This document shows, in pieces, positions 19,439 to 31,800 of a DNA stretch of 64,000 nucleotides (the stretch's first letter is position 1; every line of letters begins with the position of its first letter). The translations under genes were made by a program, and so were the position numbers. Origin of the DNA: Patellaria atrata CBS 101060. Taxonomy: Eukaryota; Ascomycota; Dothideomycetes; Patellariales; Patellariaceae. The stretch lies in contig MU006091.1 of the NCBI GenBank assembly GCA_010093705.1, forward strand, positions 300,702-364,701. The letters are read 5' to 3'. Under the pieces are notes generated by a model. It made no database searches. It was not told the origin of the DNA and worked only from the letters and a program-made list of their open reading frames with translations.

Positions 19439-20864
19439 CGTTGTTTTGTTTTGTTTGTTCGATTGTGTGATGGGTTCGTCGGTTGTGTTTGTTTTTGGAT
19501 GGTTTTTTGCTTTGAGGGTTCTGAGGTCGTGATGGACGAGGGGGGGGAGGGCTGATTTATGTAGTAGTGATATCTTTGGGGGGCGGAGGTGGACGGTTGA
19601 CATGGACAAAGGGGTGTTTTGTAGTTCTTTGAGGTGGGGTGGAAAAAGAGTCGGAATTCTATAACAAAGGGTCATTGTGAGTTTTACCGTCGTATTCCTA
19701 ACAACATCATTGTTTTATTCGGACGTGTCAATATTTTCCCCTTGTTTCCTTCTTTCACCCAGAACTAACTGAGGATATGGTACAGCCCCACGCGACTCTA
19801 TTTACCAATAGCGTTCCTTGAAAGAAATCTAGGTTCATTCTTAGTTGACCGTGCATTTCTCGCACGTTTAATGCGCATTTACGTGCGATAGTTTCTCACA
19901 ATTTTCTCCTCCCTTGCCTTGCGTCCTCCTTGTCAAAGAAAAGATTGGATAAAAAATTAGCAAAAACATGTTCTTTGTTCGTAGCGTGTGATAAGTCTTC
20001 GGCATGCTGGAAGTTTGATAAGTGGGTGTTAGACTTACGAATTCAAGTTCCGGATACTATCGTTCATAGCAAAACCAGCGCATTCCAAACCTACCGTCCA
20101 CACACTTAGATTAAGAAAACCCCCAACCCAACTATCAAAATAAAAGCAGAGACGGGACATAAATACCGTCAATATCGCACTACAAGCATCCAGTAAGGCA
20201 GATATAACCATTTAAACCCACCTCTCGTAACCAGACCAGACAGGAGAAACTGTTATTTTTTTTAGAAAAAGAAAAGAGGAACATATACTCCATCAATCCT
20301 ACCAGATAGAACCAAGCCGTCTCTTTAGGGGCTGTCTATGTATTTTAGAGGGGCGGACAGGAGGTGGACGTGTTTAGTGTTTGGTGTTCGGTATGATACG
20401 GTATGATATTTATCATTTCTTAGGTACTCAAAACTAAGCAAAAGTACTCTACTTACTTAGGTATTGACAAAAGGAGGGATACTTTATAGGAGTTTATATA
20501 GTTATTGTATCGTCTTGGTACAAGTATTGATTGCACCCCGCCTGCGGGAAAAGAGGGATCAGTCGAATATAAACATCTCACCAAACATGACAAAGCCACA
20601 ACCTCCCTCGCCTTCACACTTCTCCCCTGTATCCTCCAAAGCAGAAAGTGGAAGTCCTCCGTTCGCGACCAAACGCTGTAGTCCACCACACCACTATAGA
20701 CAGTCAGCCAATCAATCCGTCCCCCATCCTCACACAAAAACCCACAAATTCGAATCCCACAAGCACCCTAAATATACGCCGGATCATCCCAGTTCTCCGG
20801 GCTGGCACAGTGAACCCTCAGCTACCCCGGTTGGTAATCGATCAGATCAGGCGCCGGCATGCCG

Positions 20865-21047
20865 TTATCGACGACGGGCGTAGGATTCGGGCGCGGCCGT
20901 TACGGTCGGTGCTGTCATGCCGTCGAGAATCGCGGGGCGCGGGCGCGCTGTTACTGTTGCTGTTGCTATTGCCCCGGGTGTTGTGGTTGGAGTGGGTGTT
21001 TTCATGAGCGCGAGGCTGACGTAGAGGACGATGAAAGAAGAGTTCAT
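20865..21047 (-). CDS. small secreted-like protein family, copy B (60 aa)
   Basis: Starts MNSSFIVLYVSLALMKTPTP, matching copies A and C, followed by a Thr/Ala/Pro-rich tail ending ESYARRR. The stop falls where the relatives read VDNGMPAP: in the next frame the DNA continues with DNGMPAPDLIDY-like sequence and a segment LRVHCASPEN shared with the flank of copy C. This copy may therefore carry a one-base frame change near 20872 relative to the ancestral form. Family unknown. Confidence 0.5.
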   Translation of the reverse strand: MNSSFIVLYVSLALMKTPTPTTTPGAIATATVTARPRPAILDGMTAPTVTAAPESYARRR

Positions 21048-21253
21048 GGTTTTTTTTGGGAGGTTCCTGGGGTGGATTTGTGTTAGGATGGAGTTTGTTT
21101 GTTTTGGGTTGTGTGGTGGGATTTGTCGGGGTGGAGTTGTTTCCTTTGGGTGGTTCTGGGTTGTTATGGAGAACGGGGTGGTTTATGTGGTATTGATGTA
21201 TGTGGTATGAAGGTGGATGGTTGGCATGGATAAAGGACTATTGTAAAGTTCTT

Positions 21254-21400
21254 TGAAGCTGGTGATAAGAAGTAGGAGCTAATGACAGAGTAGAAGCTGG
21301 TGATAAAGAGTAGAAGCTGGTGATAAAGAGTAGAAGCTAGTGTTAAAGAGTAAAAGCTAGTGTTAAAGAGTAGAAGCTGATGATAAAAAGTAGAAGTCTT
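21254..21400 (+). repeat. 20-bp tandem repeat
   Basis: About seven imperfect copies of a 20-base unit of the type GAAGCTGGTGATAAAGAGTA, just upstream of copy B. A simple minisatellite; no coding role seen. Confidence 0.85.
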
Positions 21401-22039
21401 ACAAAAAGTCATTATAAGTTATAGGGGAGATCATACTGGAAGTCCCGACAAGTAGGTCTAAGACAACAGAGACACGTTCCTAGATACTGCTGGTCTATAG
21501 TAAACCAACGTATCCGAAATTTACCGTATACAAAATCAAGAGCACTCTTATTTAGCTCAAAAGATAAGCAAAGATGGCTGACAAACGGTTCGATGACCCA
21601 CTACCGGCATCCAGTAAGGTAACCAGTCAAACTCACCCCTCGTAACACGACCTAAGAGAGGAGAAATTCAAAACGAAAATGGGATACATACCTATCAACC
21701 CTACAGATACTGTATGTATCCCCGCCCCGTTCATCCCCCTCGACCTTACCCTTACAAGCTCAAGTCACAAACTAGATCAAACTGATTGATCGGGATGTCG
21801 GGAAAACGGGGTGTATCTCGTAAGGGGGGTTCTAGATTATGGGGCGGAGGGGAGGTAGATGTGTTTTTTATTTGGTAGGGTATTTGTTTATTATTTTTAG
21901 TAGTTGAAAGTGGTTTATATTCCCTACTATATGCTCGATGAGAAGGAAAATGAGAACGAGAATGAGGGATATTCCATAGGGAATTTATATGGTTAACACA
22001 CCACCAGCATGAGTCAGCAGCCATCTCTAAAATCTCTTT

Positions 22040-22660
22040 AAAAGGACGTGGATTTTTTTTTCGGTCAGTTACCTAACGCTTAGAGATAGAGTCAATCGAC
22101 ATAGTTATTTAGGATCTCGTCGAGAAATGCCGCAGATTCGTGTGCGATATAAAATTTTAGTTAGGGTGATAAAAGTTCAGTGATCGAAAAGGGTGGTATG
22201 AACTTAGGCGCCTTGGGTGCACATACCACCAACCCGACCGAACGGAATTATCTAAGATCACGGAGAAAAATCTCGACGATTAGTGTGCGATATAGATCTT
22301 TGACATGAATATGGTGGAAGTTCACTTTCCGGGACGTCGCCTCGCCCGATACGGAACTGCGACCCGGGCGTAGACTTGTGCCGAGCATCGGGTATTTGTC
22401 GGTGCGCGCACTGTGCGGTATCACCAGCACGAACTATATCCAAAATGTTGAACAAGTATTTAAAAAGGACGTGATTTTTTTGGTCGTCTATATAACGGTA
22501 AATAGAACAAGAAATCGACATACTTATCTAAAACCACGACGAAAAATCTCGACAGTTCGTGTGCAATATAAATTTTTGAGATGTAGGTGGTGGAAGTTCA
22601 GTTTCTCCATCACGTTACGCACTCGAGTACTCTTGGTATTGAAATCGTGCATTGCCCTAA
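22040..22660 (-). repeat. degenerate repeat array, inverted orientation
   Basis: About three units spaced roughly 270 bases apart, marked by GTTCGTGTGCAATATAAA-type blocks (22135, 22280, 22558) followed by GGTGGAAGTTCA-type blocks (22160, 22312, 22585). The same repeat occurs on the other strand at 26770-28480, on the far side of the GCP5 gene. No coding content. Confidence 0.7.
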
Positions 22661-22673
22661 AGGGGAATCCTCT

Positions 22674-22980
22674 CATTTTTCGTCGAACATCTACTGTCAT
22701 ATTTTATTTTTGACTGAACTCACTGTTGAGATGAAAACTATTTTGGGATGAAATCAATGTTCTGTGAAAGAAAATTGATTTTACAAGGTCATGTTGAATG
22801 ACTTCACCTCAAAATCAATTTCATCTCGAGATCGGTTTCACCCCCCACGTGCCCCCCTAAAATTGGTACTATCTCAAAACTGGTACTACGTCACATGAAT
22901 TTCATCTCAGAATTGATTTCATCTGAACATTGACAGCTGTCAGAAACTGAAATGAGATCGTAGATGTTCAACGAAAAATG
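22674..22980. mobile_element. MITE-like element, 307 bp with 21-bp terminal inverted repeats
   Basis: Termini CATTTTTCGTCGAACATCTAC (22674-22694) and its inverted partner (22960-22980) differ at one base. The interior has further inverted complementarity (GAGATGAAA...GGATGAAATCAATGTTC against GAACATT...TTTCATCTC), so the whole can fold back. No coding capacity. No clear target-site duplication was found. Confidence 0.7.
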
Positions 22981-23137
22981 TACAATTTACCTGTTTGGGC
23001 TTAATCGTCCGTGCGTTACCGAAACCCCCGCCCTATTCGAAGACCCCTGTTTCGTCTCTCGTTCTAACTACCAACGCGTATACTTAACGGCCAAAGGGAG
23101 TGGATATGTCCCGCATCATTCAGCTACATCATTCTAA

Positions 23138-25878
23138 ATGGCTCACCTGGCCAGGTTAACGAATCTCGCAGACGAGTTGGTCAGATCGTTAACTCCTTCA
23201 TCATTATCAGTACGCAATCCCTCCGTTTCGCATCATCCCTCCATGACTTATACTGAGTAGAAAAGCCCTCGTGAGTTCAAACAATGCAAAGATCAAGCTT
23301 TGAAAGGAATACGCTCCCAACAATACGCTCGTGTCGACCAATTCGACGTTCAGGCCCACTACGAGGGACTGGTGGAAAAGTTCGTTGTGCTCCATAGAGA
23401 AGAGCTAGCAACAGCGCTCGAAATAAGATTAGATGAATTGTCTAAACGGAGTTCCAAGTGGACACCTGAGATTTTGTTCTTATTTTTGAGTCTTTCTGAT
23501 CGACCTGCTGAGAAATCGGATGTCAAAGATCTGGAACTTCTGAAACCACCGCCGTCACCCCCGCAGTTGACTTGGGCGGAAATTATTGCAGACGATCCCC
23601 TAGATGAAGAGGGCGTCTGGGACGATATCGACTATGCTGCTCAGAGTTCAGATGATGAGCGAAGTACGAAGGGGCGTCACCGATCACCTTCTCTCGGGAG
23701 TAGTCCACCTCTCACGCCTGCAGAGGTTGGAGTTGATGCTTCTCCGAGCGATTATATCGTTGTCCCTGAAACAAGCATCCTTGACGGAATTGAAGATGCT
23801 CAATTCTGGAGAGAAGGCAAGGAAACACCAGGGAAGGCTGCTGAATCCACGCCTCACTCTAAATCAACTGAAATCAGCGAACTACAAGCCATCAGAGAGA
23901 TCCTCTTCATGTTAGCAGGACTACCGACTGCACTATTTCAATACGATGAACGTTCCGGTATTATAAGGTACGTTCCAAAATTTAGACTGAGTCATGCTAT
24001 GGTAGATACATTCCACCAAACTCTCGACTCTTTCTTAAGGATTGGTACCGCACTATGGCATCTACGGCTGTTCATCAAGCAACAGCAAAGCATCCCACTT
24101 CTTCAAACCTTTCATGCTGTCGTAACTCGCCGTCTTAGAGACTTCGATATCCGCCTGTCAACTATTTCTCAAAGACTGATGGGGCATGATAAGCCCATAG
24201 TAGTAAGCTTAATCCAACTACAGTCAGAGATATCTTCACTATCTCGAAATCTACTCGTGCTAGCTCGATTAGTCAATGATTTTGCTTTAGTAGCAGAGAC
24301 GCAGCCTTTCCTGCATCTGGAAGCATTATACCAACAGAGCAGTGAAGCACAAATGGTTGGGGATGCAGATGCATTGGAATTCTTCGGTACATTATTCTTC
24401 GAATGTCTTCAAACATATTTGAGGCCAATCCGGCAATGGATGGAAATGGGGGAATTAATACCGGATGACAAAATTTTCTTTATTTCAGTCATGGACCGTA
24501 GTAGTGAAGCTTCAAATCTATGGCATGATCGATACTCTCTTATGTACGGCAACAAGGGTCGTCTTCACGCACCAACATTTCTGCAACCGGCAGCGGAGAA
24601 GATATTCAAGTCTGGTAAAAGTGTGATATTTCTAAAAGAGCTTGGGAACAAGGCAAGCCATAATTCGAGGGTTGATACTGAGCCACCACTCACCTTTGAG
24701 AGTTTGTATGGATCTGATGAAATAAACCTTCTGTCTCCGTTCTCTGAAATGTTCAATACGGCTTTTCAAAAATGGATGGCGAGTAAATATAGCTTTGCTT
24801 CCACCATACTACGACAGCAATTGTACGATGAATGTGGCTTGTGGGATATGTTAGACTCTCTGGAATACTTGTACTTTTCTAGAGATGGAACAATCTTTCA
24901 ATCCTTTGCCGACACAATATTCGAGAAGCTTGATGGAGGTAGGGGTGTCTGGAACGATCGATTCGTCCTCACTGAAATTGCTCAGAGTATCTTTAGTACT
25001 ATTCCGTCTATTGACAGTGGACATATTTTCGTACGTACTACCACAAACAGTAAAGGACGTTCCGTGAAAGCTTTTTCTAGCATACGTATTGACTACACCG
25101 TAAGTCATTCAGTCTAATCTCTCTATTATAAATTAATGAAGAAAAGATCCCCTGGTCCATCGCCAACGTAATCCAGAAGTCCTCCATCGCCGTATACCAA
25201 CAAACACACACCCTACTCCTCCAAACCTATCGCGCGAAGTACGTCTTACGCAAGCTCGCACTTCGAACTCAAAAGTCCACAGCGCAAAGCTACCACCTCC
25301 GCCACCGCCTCCTCTGGTTCACCGATGTCCTCCACTCGCACCTGACGGAAAACGTGCTAAAGCCCATGTCCATCGATCTCCGCCAGAAAATGGACAAGGC
25401 GGAGGACATCGATGCTATGTCCTCTGTTCACGAAAATTTTGCAACAACAGTTCAATCCCGGTGTTTGCTCTCCGGAAACCTTGCGCCGATTCGTCAAGCT
25501 GTGGTCTCGTTACTTGATCTTGCGGTTTTGTTCGCGGATACGCAGGCTAAGGAGACGAAACTGTCGGCATCTAATACACCGGTCGAAGGTCAGCACCAGG
25601 TCTCCCCGTCCCGGGCTCGTCATTCTCGCAAACTGAGACGTGGCCAAACCTCAACCGAAGATGCCTACTCCGAGCCAGAATCTGAAGAAGAAGACTACGA
25701 CGCTCATTCTGATTCTGACATCGGGAGTCAGGGATCTTATGAGGAGAAATTGCGGAGGATGCGCGAGCACTTCGACAAGTTGAGATACTTCGTTACAGTG
25801 AGCTTGAGGGGTGTCAGTAGGGCGGGCGGAGAGACAAGCTGGGAGATGCTGGCGGACAGGTTGGAGTGGGAGAGCTGA
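23138..25878 (+). CDS. gamma-tubulin complex component 5 (GCP5/Mod21 family)
   Basis: Spc97/Spc98-superfamily subunit of the large gamma-tubulin ring complex, which nucleates microtubules at the spindle pole body and elsewhere. Three exons: 23138-23209, 23261-25099, 25147-25878, 880 aa; introns of 51 and 47 bases. Exon 1 gives MAHLARLTNLADELVRSLTP; the splice continues KDQALKGIRSQQYARVDQF, a GCP5-type N-terminus. The N-terminal GRIP1 region (about residues 90-400) includes FRLSHAMVDTFHQTLDSFLR and RRLRDFDIRLSTISQRL. The C-terminal part carries WSIANVIQKSSIAVYQQTH and FTDVLHSHLTENVLKPMS, typical of GRIP2. An acidic loop of about 55 residues (SEPESEEEDYDAHSDSD) is inserted near the end. GCP5 is not essential in several fungi. 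It is the only large gene inside a repeat-rich block. Confidence 0.88.
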
Positions 25879-26199
25879 TTGGGAGGTATGATTTTCGGCC
25901 TGTATGTCCTACCATAAGCTCCCGGTACGCTTACGGTAATCTCGTCCTGAGCCGAAGTCTCAAACAATGGTTCTTTGACCCATGATACCGAGTGAAAAAA
26001 ACTTTCAAACAATAGCCCTTCAAAGCACGATACATCCCACGAGTCAAAAAGCCCTTGTACGCATCATCTCCTTAAACAACCCGCTCCGCCCCTATTCCTT
26101 GCGCTCCCTAGATTCCACGCACAAAACTACTTTTCATAACTACATCACTCGAACCAACATACACACATACCCACCAAACACCAGACCAACGCACAAACA
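25879..26199. other. spacer between GCP5 and small-protein copy C
   Basis: Probably GCP5 3' UTR plus the promoter of copy C; CA-rich just before the ATG at 26200. Confidence 0.4.
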
Positions 26200-26367
26200 A
26201 TGAACCCCTCCCTCTTCGCCCTCCTCGTCAGCCTCGCGCCCATGAAAACACCCGCTCCCACACCCACACCCACATACGGCGTCGACAGCGGCATGCCCGC
26301 CCCGATCCTAACCACCGCCGCTCCCCGCCCAACATATGGCGTTGATAAATGGCATGCCCGCGCCTGA
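26200..26367 (+). CDS. small secreted-like protein family, copy C (55 aa)
   Basis: Begins MNPSLFALLVSLAPMKTPAP and contains a duplicated TYGVDSGMPAP / PRPTYGVD phrase, closely matching copy A although on the opposite strand 6.8 kb away. The frame ends DKWHARA. Compared with copy A (VDNGMPAP) there is one extra A near 26349; in the shifted frame the DNA reads NGMPAPDLTDYHTGQLRVHC and runs on to 26450. So this copy is either slightly truncated by a frame change or the real product uses a splice I cannot see. Family unknown. Confidence 0.5.
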   Translation: MNPSLFALLVSLAPMKTPAPTPTPTYGVDSGMPAPILTTAAPRPTYGVDKWHARA

Positions 26368-26769
26368 TTTGACGGATTATCACACCGGGCAGCTGAGGGT
26401 CCACTGTGCCAGCCCGGAGAACGCAGATAATCCGGTCTGTCGAACGATTTAGTGTGGTCGAGAGGTATAGGGAATTGTGAGGTTTTGTTTTTGTGTGTTT
26501 GATGGGATGGGGGATCATATCGTACTATACCTCTAACATAGAAATAGAGGGTTCTCCTACTACTATAAATTGGAAGCGTGAAGTGTGAAGTGTGAAGAGG
26601 GTTTAAGCGAACTTGTAATGACTTATCAGATGTTATCCACTTTCTGGGGTAGATCCTAGGAGTTCTGCAGTCAATGCATGTCGATTTGTCTGACTATTTT
26701 CGAACGGGTGGGATCGAAGGTTCGAGGGATTTGGATATCGGAGTCCATGCACCCAAGACGCCCAGGCCA
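26368..26769. other. flank of copy C
   Basis: Holds the out-of-frame LRVHCASPEN-like remnant up to about 26450, which is also present downstream of copy B. Otherwise nothing recognised. Confidence 0.4.
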
Positions 26770-28139
26770 TCTACACCGTTGCCCTTGGCAACGCGATTCT
26801 GTTCACGTCACCTTACTTTTTTTAGAAAACGGAACTTCCTCCACCATCAAATCTTAAAAATTTGATATTGCACACGAATCGATGACATTTCCCGAGGAGA
26901 TTGTTTATAATGATACGAATTTACTCTATCTCTACCTGGGAAGAAAATGACCAAACAAAAAATCACGCTCTTTCGAAGGATATTTTATAGACCTTCACGC
27001 CAAGACTTAGATATAGCTCGTACGTGCATCTAAATCTAAAAGCATTCGCGTGACGCGTCTCCGGTCTACTCTTCTAGGAAACTGAAATTTCACTACCAAA
27101 TCTTAAAAGCTCTATTGTACTCTGTCACGATCTGGATCTCAACGATCGTAACAGTGGTTAGTGGCACGATGGATTAACGTCGGTCTATAGGCCTTGGCAC
27201 ACATGTAGATATATCTTTCCCTACCACCACGTAGATAGCTCCTCAACTTGTTATCCTTCGTCAATAGTAGTATCGTTATGGCCAGCTCGCATCTGAAGAT
27301 ACTCGCTGTGACATACGCGAATCTACGAGATTTCTTCACGCGATCTTAGAAAAGTATATGGGTTTCCTCCATCTCTAACCGTTAAGTAAATAAGTAAAAA
27401 AAAAAAAGAAAAAAGAAAAATTACATCCTTTTAAGAGATTTTGGAGCTATATATTGAAAAAGATGTTTAGGTAGCCCTTTATTACTTAGAGTAACGTAAC
27501 TTCCTTTAAGTTACTTATAGAAAAGTGAACTTCGCCCGCTAAATATCAAAAATACTATACTATATAAAAATTTTTGAGATTTTATAATAAGGTCCTTAAT
27601 CACTATATAAAGTTCCTCTATCTTTACCCGCTAAGAAAATAACTAAAAGAAAATCACGACCTTTTCTAAGACTTTAGATATAGCTTAGGTCGGATCCCGT
27701 AACCTAGGGTAACGTACCTTCGTTCACGTCTCTTTTAGAAAACTGAAATTCTACCACCAAATATCAAAAATTTCATATAGCACATGAATCGATAAGATTT
27801 TTAAACGTGATTTTAGATAACCGTTTAGATTTCATCTATCTCTAACCGTTAAGGAGACAACCAAAAAATAAAATAAAAATCACGAGATTTAAGACCCGGC
27901 TCGGGCTAGCGATACTTCAGCTACATCGAGAAAAGACGCCTCGTAGGCCGTCTACCCCGTTGCCTAGGGCAACGCAACTTTCCACCTCATGTTCGTTCAC
28001 CTCACTTTCAGAAAACTGAACTTCAACCGGCAAGTCTCCAAAACTTTATATCGCACACTAATCCGTAAGATTTTGTAATGGGATTCTAAATAACTGCTTG
28101 AATTTGCTCCATTCCCAACCGTTAAGCAGATAACCTAAA

Positions 28140-28172
<33 letters not shown>

Positions 28173-28480
28173 CATAGTAATAATAATCACGCTCTTTCAA
28201 AGAACGTCTTAAGGACTTTCGACGCCAAGGCTGCGTATATACTTACGTCCGGGAGCTCCTGTCGTGGTGGCGGTACAGTACGTGCGTCCAAAATGGTTGC
28301 TATGGCAATACAACTTCACGTTCGCTCTTTCGGAAAAAGTGAACTTCCACCACTAAATCTTAAAAACATTAAACCGCACATGAAACGATGAGATTTTTTA
28401 GCGAGATTTTAGATAACTGTTTAGATTTACTCTATTTCTAATGGTTATAGAGATGACCAAAAAAATCCAGGTCTTTGAAA
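26770..28480 (+). repeat. degenerate repeat array, about six units of roughly 220-430 bp
   Basis: Successive units share a block of the type AAACTGAACTTCCACCACCA (at about 26830, 27080, 27518, 27735, 28014, 28335), a TATCGCACACGAATCGATGA block, a TTACTCTATCTCTAACCG block and AAAATCACG. Several units start with a small palindrome GTTGCC...GGCAAC. AT-rich, no open frames. The same family lies inverted at 22040-22660. Confidence 0.75.
28138..28190 (+). repeat. ATA/TAA microsatellite
   Basis: About fourteen trinucleotide units with one interruption, inside the degenerate array. Confidence 0.95.
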
Positions 28481-28818
28481 GGATATATCAAGGACATTTC
28501 TATGCGAAGACCCTCGCGCCACGATAGAGCGGGAGATAGTCTACCATTATACAACTTATCTATCAATAGTCATCACGGGATGGAACATGTAGAACCTGAA
28601 GATTAAATACCATATACGCATTGCTTTCTACTCTACCCACTTTTATGCTTCCAACAACCTAAAACCACGATTCACGCCCACACGAACACCAAATCGACCG
28701 TATACTATACAAATATGCCTCTCGAGCCCTCTCAGAAAATCAACGCCAACAAATGCACACAAAAGCACCACCTTCCAAGATGACTAAATGTACATGTGTC
28801 GAACAGCCAGCAAAACCA
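28481..28818. other. 3' flank of the Cyk3 gene
   Basis: Transition from the repeat array to the 3' end of the minus-strand gene; nothing else recognised. Confidence 0.4.
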
Positions 28819-31800
28819 TCACACACACTCCCACTCCGCAAAAACGCACCATCTCGCGCTTCGATCCGCGAGAACCAATCCCCTCCAAATCCCCCTCTCA
28901 CCGATCTTGATGACCGTCTCCCACGTGGTCCCATCACCGTTTTCGCCCGCTCCCATCATATGCTCGCTCTTGCGCGTGAACCTGATGATCTTGCCCGCGG
29001 GACTCTGTACCGCTAACTTTGCCGGCTTCACACTACCCGCGCTCCCCCCGGCACTGCTCGGGTTGGAATATTGAGAGCCGGAGGCTGAGGTGCTGATCAT
29101 GCTGAGGGCGGAAGTCGGTCGAACGAAGGGATTCGGGGTTGTGCGGCCGTTGTTAGTCGTACTGGAGGGATCCGGAGAAGAGGCGGTGGACGAGGGATTT
29201 TGGCGGACGGTGAAGACGAAGGTGTTGTTGACGGCAAGGCGGGCGCATTGAGGTTGGGCGACGTAGAGGTCGTGTCTTTGAGCGTGGGGTGTTGGATGTA
29301 AAATTAGGAAGTCGTAAGGTGGGTTGGTGCCGGAGTGGGTGAGGGGAAGAGCGAAGCTGAGAGGATGAGGATTGGATTTAATGGAGTGCTATAGATAATG
29401 ATTAGCGAAAAGGGTAGGCGAGGATTGAAGAAGCGGTTTAACTTACCATTAGGCCACGTTTGCCAGTATACACTTTGAGAATGGCTTGGCCTTCATCGCC
29501 TGGTAGGATTGCTTTGACTGTATAACGCTTCCTACCTCCTATCCACTCGGCTTGAGCGAGAGCTCTCTTCCTCACTAGCTCACCGCTTTCAAAGAAGTCA
29601 CCATCTGGATCCCTAGCAAATTGTCGAGCTTCCACTTCAGCCACACATTCCACATCTTCGGGAACATAGAAATTGATGTGGGCCATTTCTAGGTTGTCGA
29701 GGTTTAGCAGGCTAGTATCGAAGTCGACCAACTCCAACCCATTCTTGAAGTACGGCGGGCATGTACAAGGTAAAGCCATCAAAATATCATGTGCCAGTGG
29801 TGGGCAAATATGCTGCTGCTCTGGCAAGAGAGGGACATGTGTATAGCAGATCTCTGTCGGTCTGGTTAGGAACCACCATCCATCAGCGACATGAGACCCA
29901 GCGCTCGAATACTGCGACCGTTTCGGATTCGTGGGATTTGCTAACGAGCAATCCATGATACGCCATTCGCCATCAACAATGACCGTATTCCACCAGTGAT
30001 TTGGACGAGCGACCATATCAAAATCTAGGGCTTCTCCGGGACTTTTGAGATATCCACGGACTATTTCAGCATGAAGGCCCATAGCACTGCACATTTCTGC
30101 AACAAGAAGTGCAATTTCTTTGGAACAGCCTCGCTTGGTCTGAATTACCCTTCTGGAATCGATTTCACCCACAAAATCCTCTTCCCACGCGACACGCTCG
30201 CTAACCCAGGTGAAGATAGCACGTAACCTTTGGACATCACTCCTGTATGGTCTACAGACATAACCCTGGGCAAGACTTGCTGGAGTCGTCATTGGAGGTA
30301 GATTATTAATGAACCGGGAGCTTTTGTCGACTAGGGCAAGGTTGCAGAGCGTGAAATCTGTTGGATCGAGGATAGGTAGGCCGTCTAACCCTTCGTCTCC
30401 TTCGACCGTCTCAGTGAGTATGTCCACAGGATTGATGACTGCGATATCCATCATCTGGCACCGTTCTGCTCTTTCTACTTTCTCATTTTTACTCAATGAA
30501 TTCGATCGATTAACATCTCGTCGAACCTGTACCCAGTCTACGCAGCTTCCAAGGCCCATATCTCTCGCGGCTGCACTTGATCCCGGTCTGGATTGACCAC
30601 CAGAAATACCCGTAAAGCTACTAGGAATCATTTTGCTTTGCCGCGATACGGGCCTGCTACTAGGATTTGATGATATCGTAGTCCTTGCGCTCGCTGCTCC
30701 AGTTTTGGCTGATTCGATCATCTTCTTGAAAAAGCCGCTTTTCTTTGGTTTTGGTGCAGCCAGTCCGCCCAGAATCCCTCCCCCATCGTTAACGTTGGTT
30801 GCCCAATCTTCATTATTGGACCTAGAGTCGTGACTGCTGTGGTATGAAACACCCGTGAAAGGAGATTCTGGCCGATCATTGAACCCAACTATGCTGCGGC
30901 TTTGACGTGTATCCATAACACTTTGCGGTCTTTCTTTAATGGTGCCTCCAAGACCCCATTTTCTCCTAGCTAGACTACCCGCACTAGTAGCACTGACGCC
31001 GCCCGCCGAAGAATGACTCATCAAGCTTCTGTTGGTTGACTGGGTGGTGTTACTGCTGTTGGTAGTGGTGCTTTGTATGGTTTTGGTGGTAAAGGTTCTT
31101 CCTAAGGCTTCACGGCTAAGCTCATACGCAGATTTTCGATTCTTAAGCCTTCGGGAGTCTTGTCGTGGTGGTGCAGGATCTGATTGTTGGCTATCAGACG
31201 ATTGAGGTCTACCCATATACGGCGAGTTCTTGGGAGGAGGAGCTGGAGATGGTTCTGTAGTATCTGTAGGTAGGAAAAGCTCATCCTTATGTCGGCGCTC
31301 CTCTTGCTGTTGCATCTTTCTCAGTCTACTTTCCATCCGTCGAACATAGTTCTTAACTTGCGGAGGGCCATCATCTTGCCAGTCATCTTCATACTGACCG
31401 TTTTCTTCTGTGCCGTACCCACTATCCTGTGACATACCGATTCCCATAGATGTGTGCGCCCTTAACTTTCGAGTATTTGAGCTGTATGCTTGATCGAATG
31501 CTTCTGGTGACCACATTTCAGGGGATCCGGGTACTTGAGTGTTCTGTATTGAATTTTGGCGAGACACGCTCATGTCTTGTAGAGATGACATGACGTCGTT
31601 CATAGCATTTGTGAGAGGAGATGGAGTGAAGTTATTGCGCTCTGGCATAGGTGATGGCGGTCCTGGAGTGTGGTATCCGCTTCCATATTGATGGGTATCA
31701 TCGTACTGGGCCATGGGGGATGGAACCCGACTAGGGTTATATGCGACACGATGTGGTGGAGGCGCAGGCGGGGGAGGTGAGGATCCGACATCTTCGTATG

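Larger units (their letters stand above)
19180..22020 (-). repeat. tandem segmental duplication carrying copies A and B
   Basis: Two roughly 1.4-kb units in direct order, each made of a small-protein frame followed (on the minus strand, upstream of it) by similar non-coding sequence. Matching landmarks are GGTGGACGGTTGACATGGA (about 19590) with GGTGGATGGTTGGCATGGA (about 21213), CATCCAGTAAGG (20190 and 21610), CTCGTAAC (20226 and 21639), and GGGGCGGA...AGGTGGACGTGTTTAGTG-type blocks (20350 and 21842). The copies are well diverged. Confidence 0.65.
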
